From Mansonella perstans (Eukaryota > Nematoda > Chromadorea > Rhabditida > Onchocercidae), in assembly GCA_037074765.1 (NCBI GenBank), contig JBAMDO010000579.1, forward strand, positions 124,001 through 188,000: a stretch of DNA of 64,000 bases, read 5' to 3'. The position numbers were made by a program, and so were the translations under genes. Of the stretch, positions 61,901 through 64,000 are shown in pieces (the first letter of the stretch is position 1; every line of letters starts with the position of its first letter). The notes below the pieces were generated by a model, which saw only the letters and a list, made by a program, of their open reading frames with translations, was not told where the DNA came from and ran no database searches.

Positions 61901-64000
61901 ATCGAATTGCTTGAAACGTTATATTCATTTTTTTAAAATTTCACTTGGGCTTTTGATTGATTTAGCAAAATAAAGATTGCAATGTACAAATAGATATCGG
62001 AAAAAAAATATCTGTTTTTCTCTTTTCACCCATTTTCATTCCCATAGTAAGAAAAATAGATAAGTGAGAAGAAGAGAAAGATTTTTAAAAATGCTCCGTA
62101 TTTCATCCATTTCAATTTCTTTGCAGCAAATCGGACTAAGTACTTATCGCTTTTTAAAGCAGTAAAATTGACTGGCGTCAAATATTGCCTGGAAATTCCT
62201 CAGTAATATCTGGAAACTTCAGGCAAGGCAAAAAACCAAAACATTATTTTAGACATTGGATTAGAATTAGTTCAGTGAGGCAGCACAAAATTTTGAAAAA
62301 AAAAACACCTTAAATTAATACGACTAACTTTTAGGAAGCTGATTATGTGTCCATGCAATGAAAAACGTACTGTATTGAATAAATAGATATGCATTACATG
62401 ATTTTCAGACTTATATCCAATGCCTCCAGCTCACCAGTCGAATGACAGTAATTGGTGCAGACATTCACAAAATGGTCCTTTATCAAAGAATTATTCCGCA
62501 CGTCCTTTTTCAACTAGTGATGGCTTTATTCGTAATCGTGACCGAAATAGTTATGACAAGTAGAATTTCATTAATTTGATAATTTGTTCTACTTACCAGA
62601 TCTAAATTAACTCTATGAATCAAAAACTCTTAGAGGAGTATTCTGTATTTTATAACATTAACTGGTGATATTCCTAATTTTTCTAAAATTTTGTGGAAAA
62701 AGACCTACAGCTGTCCTACTCTAGAAATCTCCAAATAGGTATTGCTAATTTTCTTTGAAATATCCTCTATGTTGCAAGTAATTGAAAAATTCAGTCACAG
62801 GGAATAGATCGGATGTTAGGTAAACTTCAAATAAGTCTTTAAGGAAGGGAGATGAGTTTCCAAGAACCATTTTATTGTAAGAGTGAGCGGTTTTTCTTTT
62901 GTTTTCACAGCTTTTTTGATTAACTGGATTAAGGCTGTATATGGGTAACATGGATCGTGGTCGTGATTGTCCTCAATGTAATGGTTCTGATAAGTGTTTC
63001 ATCCCAAGAATGACCAATATCTATAGATCTGCGAACAGATCATGTAAGTCTTTGGATTCTTAGCTTCTATTATGAAAGATTGGTATTCTAAAAATTTTCA
63101 ATAGATTAAGATGGTTCTTTTAAATGATACTTGTAGCGGTTTTTATGTTTTTATGTGAAACTCAAGATATGTTACGCTCGAAATCGGATATGTTCCTCTA
63201 TTAAATCCTGTGTAATCTTTCCAGCATTTATTTTGCATGATGAGGATGGTTTAACTTGCCGTAATGAAAACACCGAAAATTCGTTCAACTTGGTGGTATC
63301 CGATGACAAAAGAAGTCGTGGAGCTGCAATTCCTGATTATTCGTTGCATCGTAGTGTTAAACGTAATTGCTCAAACAAACCTCGTAATTCTCCACCGGTG
63401 TATTTAGCCCTGAAAAGTCATCGTGAGTTTTCTGATAGTACCGAGGTTCGTTTTCTTATTTTCTTGAAGACAGATTCTCCTAGAACTTCTGATAAAAGAC
63501 GAAAACGACATTGCTATTCAGAGAAGATTTCAAATTTCTAATCGAACTTTCTCCTTGAGCGGAGCGTAATTTATAAATATTCGTATTTAGGAACAGTTTA
63601 GTTTACAAATAGTTTCATACTTGTGGGAAGTAACATTAAATACAAGTAGAATATATTTTTAAAAATACTTACTTTATTTATAAATTTGAAGAACTAATTA
63701 ATAGTAAATTTGTTCCCTAAAATTGAACTTTTCAGTATCCAGACATATAGGTTATTGAAGAAAATATATGAGTTAATGAGCTTTGGGCTTTGCAAGCTTA
63801 GTTAAGTTCATTAGGAATTTTCTGGTCCTTAGAGATCTTAGCATTTCTGATTTTCACTAGGAAAAAAGTTTTGTTTGACAAAGCGTAGTAGAGATAAATA
63901 AAAATAGACTTCAACAGTGCATTTAGGATTATTAGCCTAGCTGTTTTTTTTTTTTTTTTTTTTTTTATTTTTTTTTCAGATGGAAGCAACTGATAACATG
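52924..64000 (+). CDS. Long multi-exon gene for a Ser/Asn-rich protein of unknown function (3' end outside window)
   Basis: I do not recognise this protein. Exons consistent in phase: 52924-53017, 53072-53091 (20 nt), 53136-53222, 53435-53510, then a long exon from 53834 whose end is unresolved (a strong GTGAGT donor after 54307; the frame is open to 54447). A second in-phase chain is 54910-55040, 55523-55681, 56013-56077, 56420-56546, 60733-60883, 61063-61180, 61394-61648, 62409-62559, 62934-63043, 63225-63445, and 63980 onward. The join between the two chains is not settled, so they could be two genes. The protein is rich in Ser, Asn, Thr and Pro and looks disordered. It has proline patches (GGIPPRPLSSS, IQPPVPFPAHL), an RGRDCPQCNGSDKC cysteine cluster and basic stretches, and no membrane segment or enzyme motif. 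It is likely a scaffold or regulatory protein, but that is a guess. Confidence 0.6.
56547..60732 (+). other. Probable 4.2-kb intron of the last gene
   Basis: The exon ending at 56546 and the exon starting at 60733 join in phase (AA plus T gives Asn). Nothing coding was found between. If the AAAGTTCTA donor is not used, the frame runs on to TAA 56584-56586 and the upstream part would be a shorter protein. Confidence 0.45.
63943..63979 (+). repeat. Poly(T) tract forming a splice acceptor
   Basis: A run of more than 30 T with one A, ending in TTTTTTCAG at 63979. An in-phase exon starting ATGGAAGCAACTG follows at the window edge. Confidence 0.7.

Noticed and set aside
1..64000. tRNA or rRNA genes
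   Set aside because: I looked for them by eye on both strands and saw no convincing one. A covariance-model scan would be decisive.

Overview
This is eukaryotic nuclear DNA from a nematode, probably a parasitic spirurid or filarial one. The DNA is very AT-rich. Introns are short, with GTAAGT-like donors and TTTTCAG-like acceptors. Copies of the nematode SL1 spliced leader (core TTTAATTACCCAAGTTTGAG) are present. The proteins are metazoan: an APC/APR-1 homologue, Rab10, a TRPM channel and a Brinker-type DNA-binding protein. No species is claimed. All exon models were made by eye from splice signals, reading phase and family resemblance.

Layout. 1-434 holds the last exon of an unidentified + strand gene. 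2333-6617 is an insertion with a 5-bp target-site duplication (TTGCT). It is a BEL/Pao-type retroelement whose two LTRs face each other. Between them lie a decayed gag and an intronless, broken copy of a SPATA20-type thioredoxin-domain gene (DUF255). That copy begins with an SL1 leader, so it came from a trans-spliced mRNA. The LTRs themselves carry SL1-like sequences. 6618-15763 is about 9 kb of AT-rich DNA without a convincing gene. 15764-17602 (- strand) encodes a Brinker/CENPB-type HTH protein with a PLDLS (CtBP-type) motif. 20364-27727 (+) is an APC (apr-1) gene in about 18 exons, carrying arm repeats, a 20-aa beta-catenin repeat, SAMP-type repeats, a basic region and a C-terminal PDZ ligand. 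33504-35542 (+) is rab-10 in five exons. 39757-50917 (+) is a TRPM channel gene in about 30 exons. 52924 to the right edge (+) is a long multi-exon gene for a Ser/Asn-rich protein I do not recognise; it runs off the window.

The host genes look like independent single-copy genes rather than an operon, since the gaps between them are 2-6 kb. APC acts in Wnt/beta-catenin control, Rab10 in endosomal and polarised membrane traffic, and the TRPM channel in divalent cation transport. I see no functional link imposed by their order. The most unusual object is the inverted-LTR composite at 2333-6617. It records capture of a spliced-leader mRNA by a retroelement, and its ends are arranged so that a transcript could fold into a long double-stranded stem.
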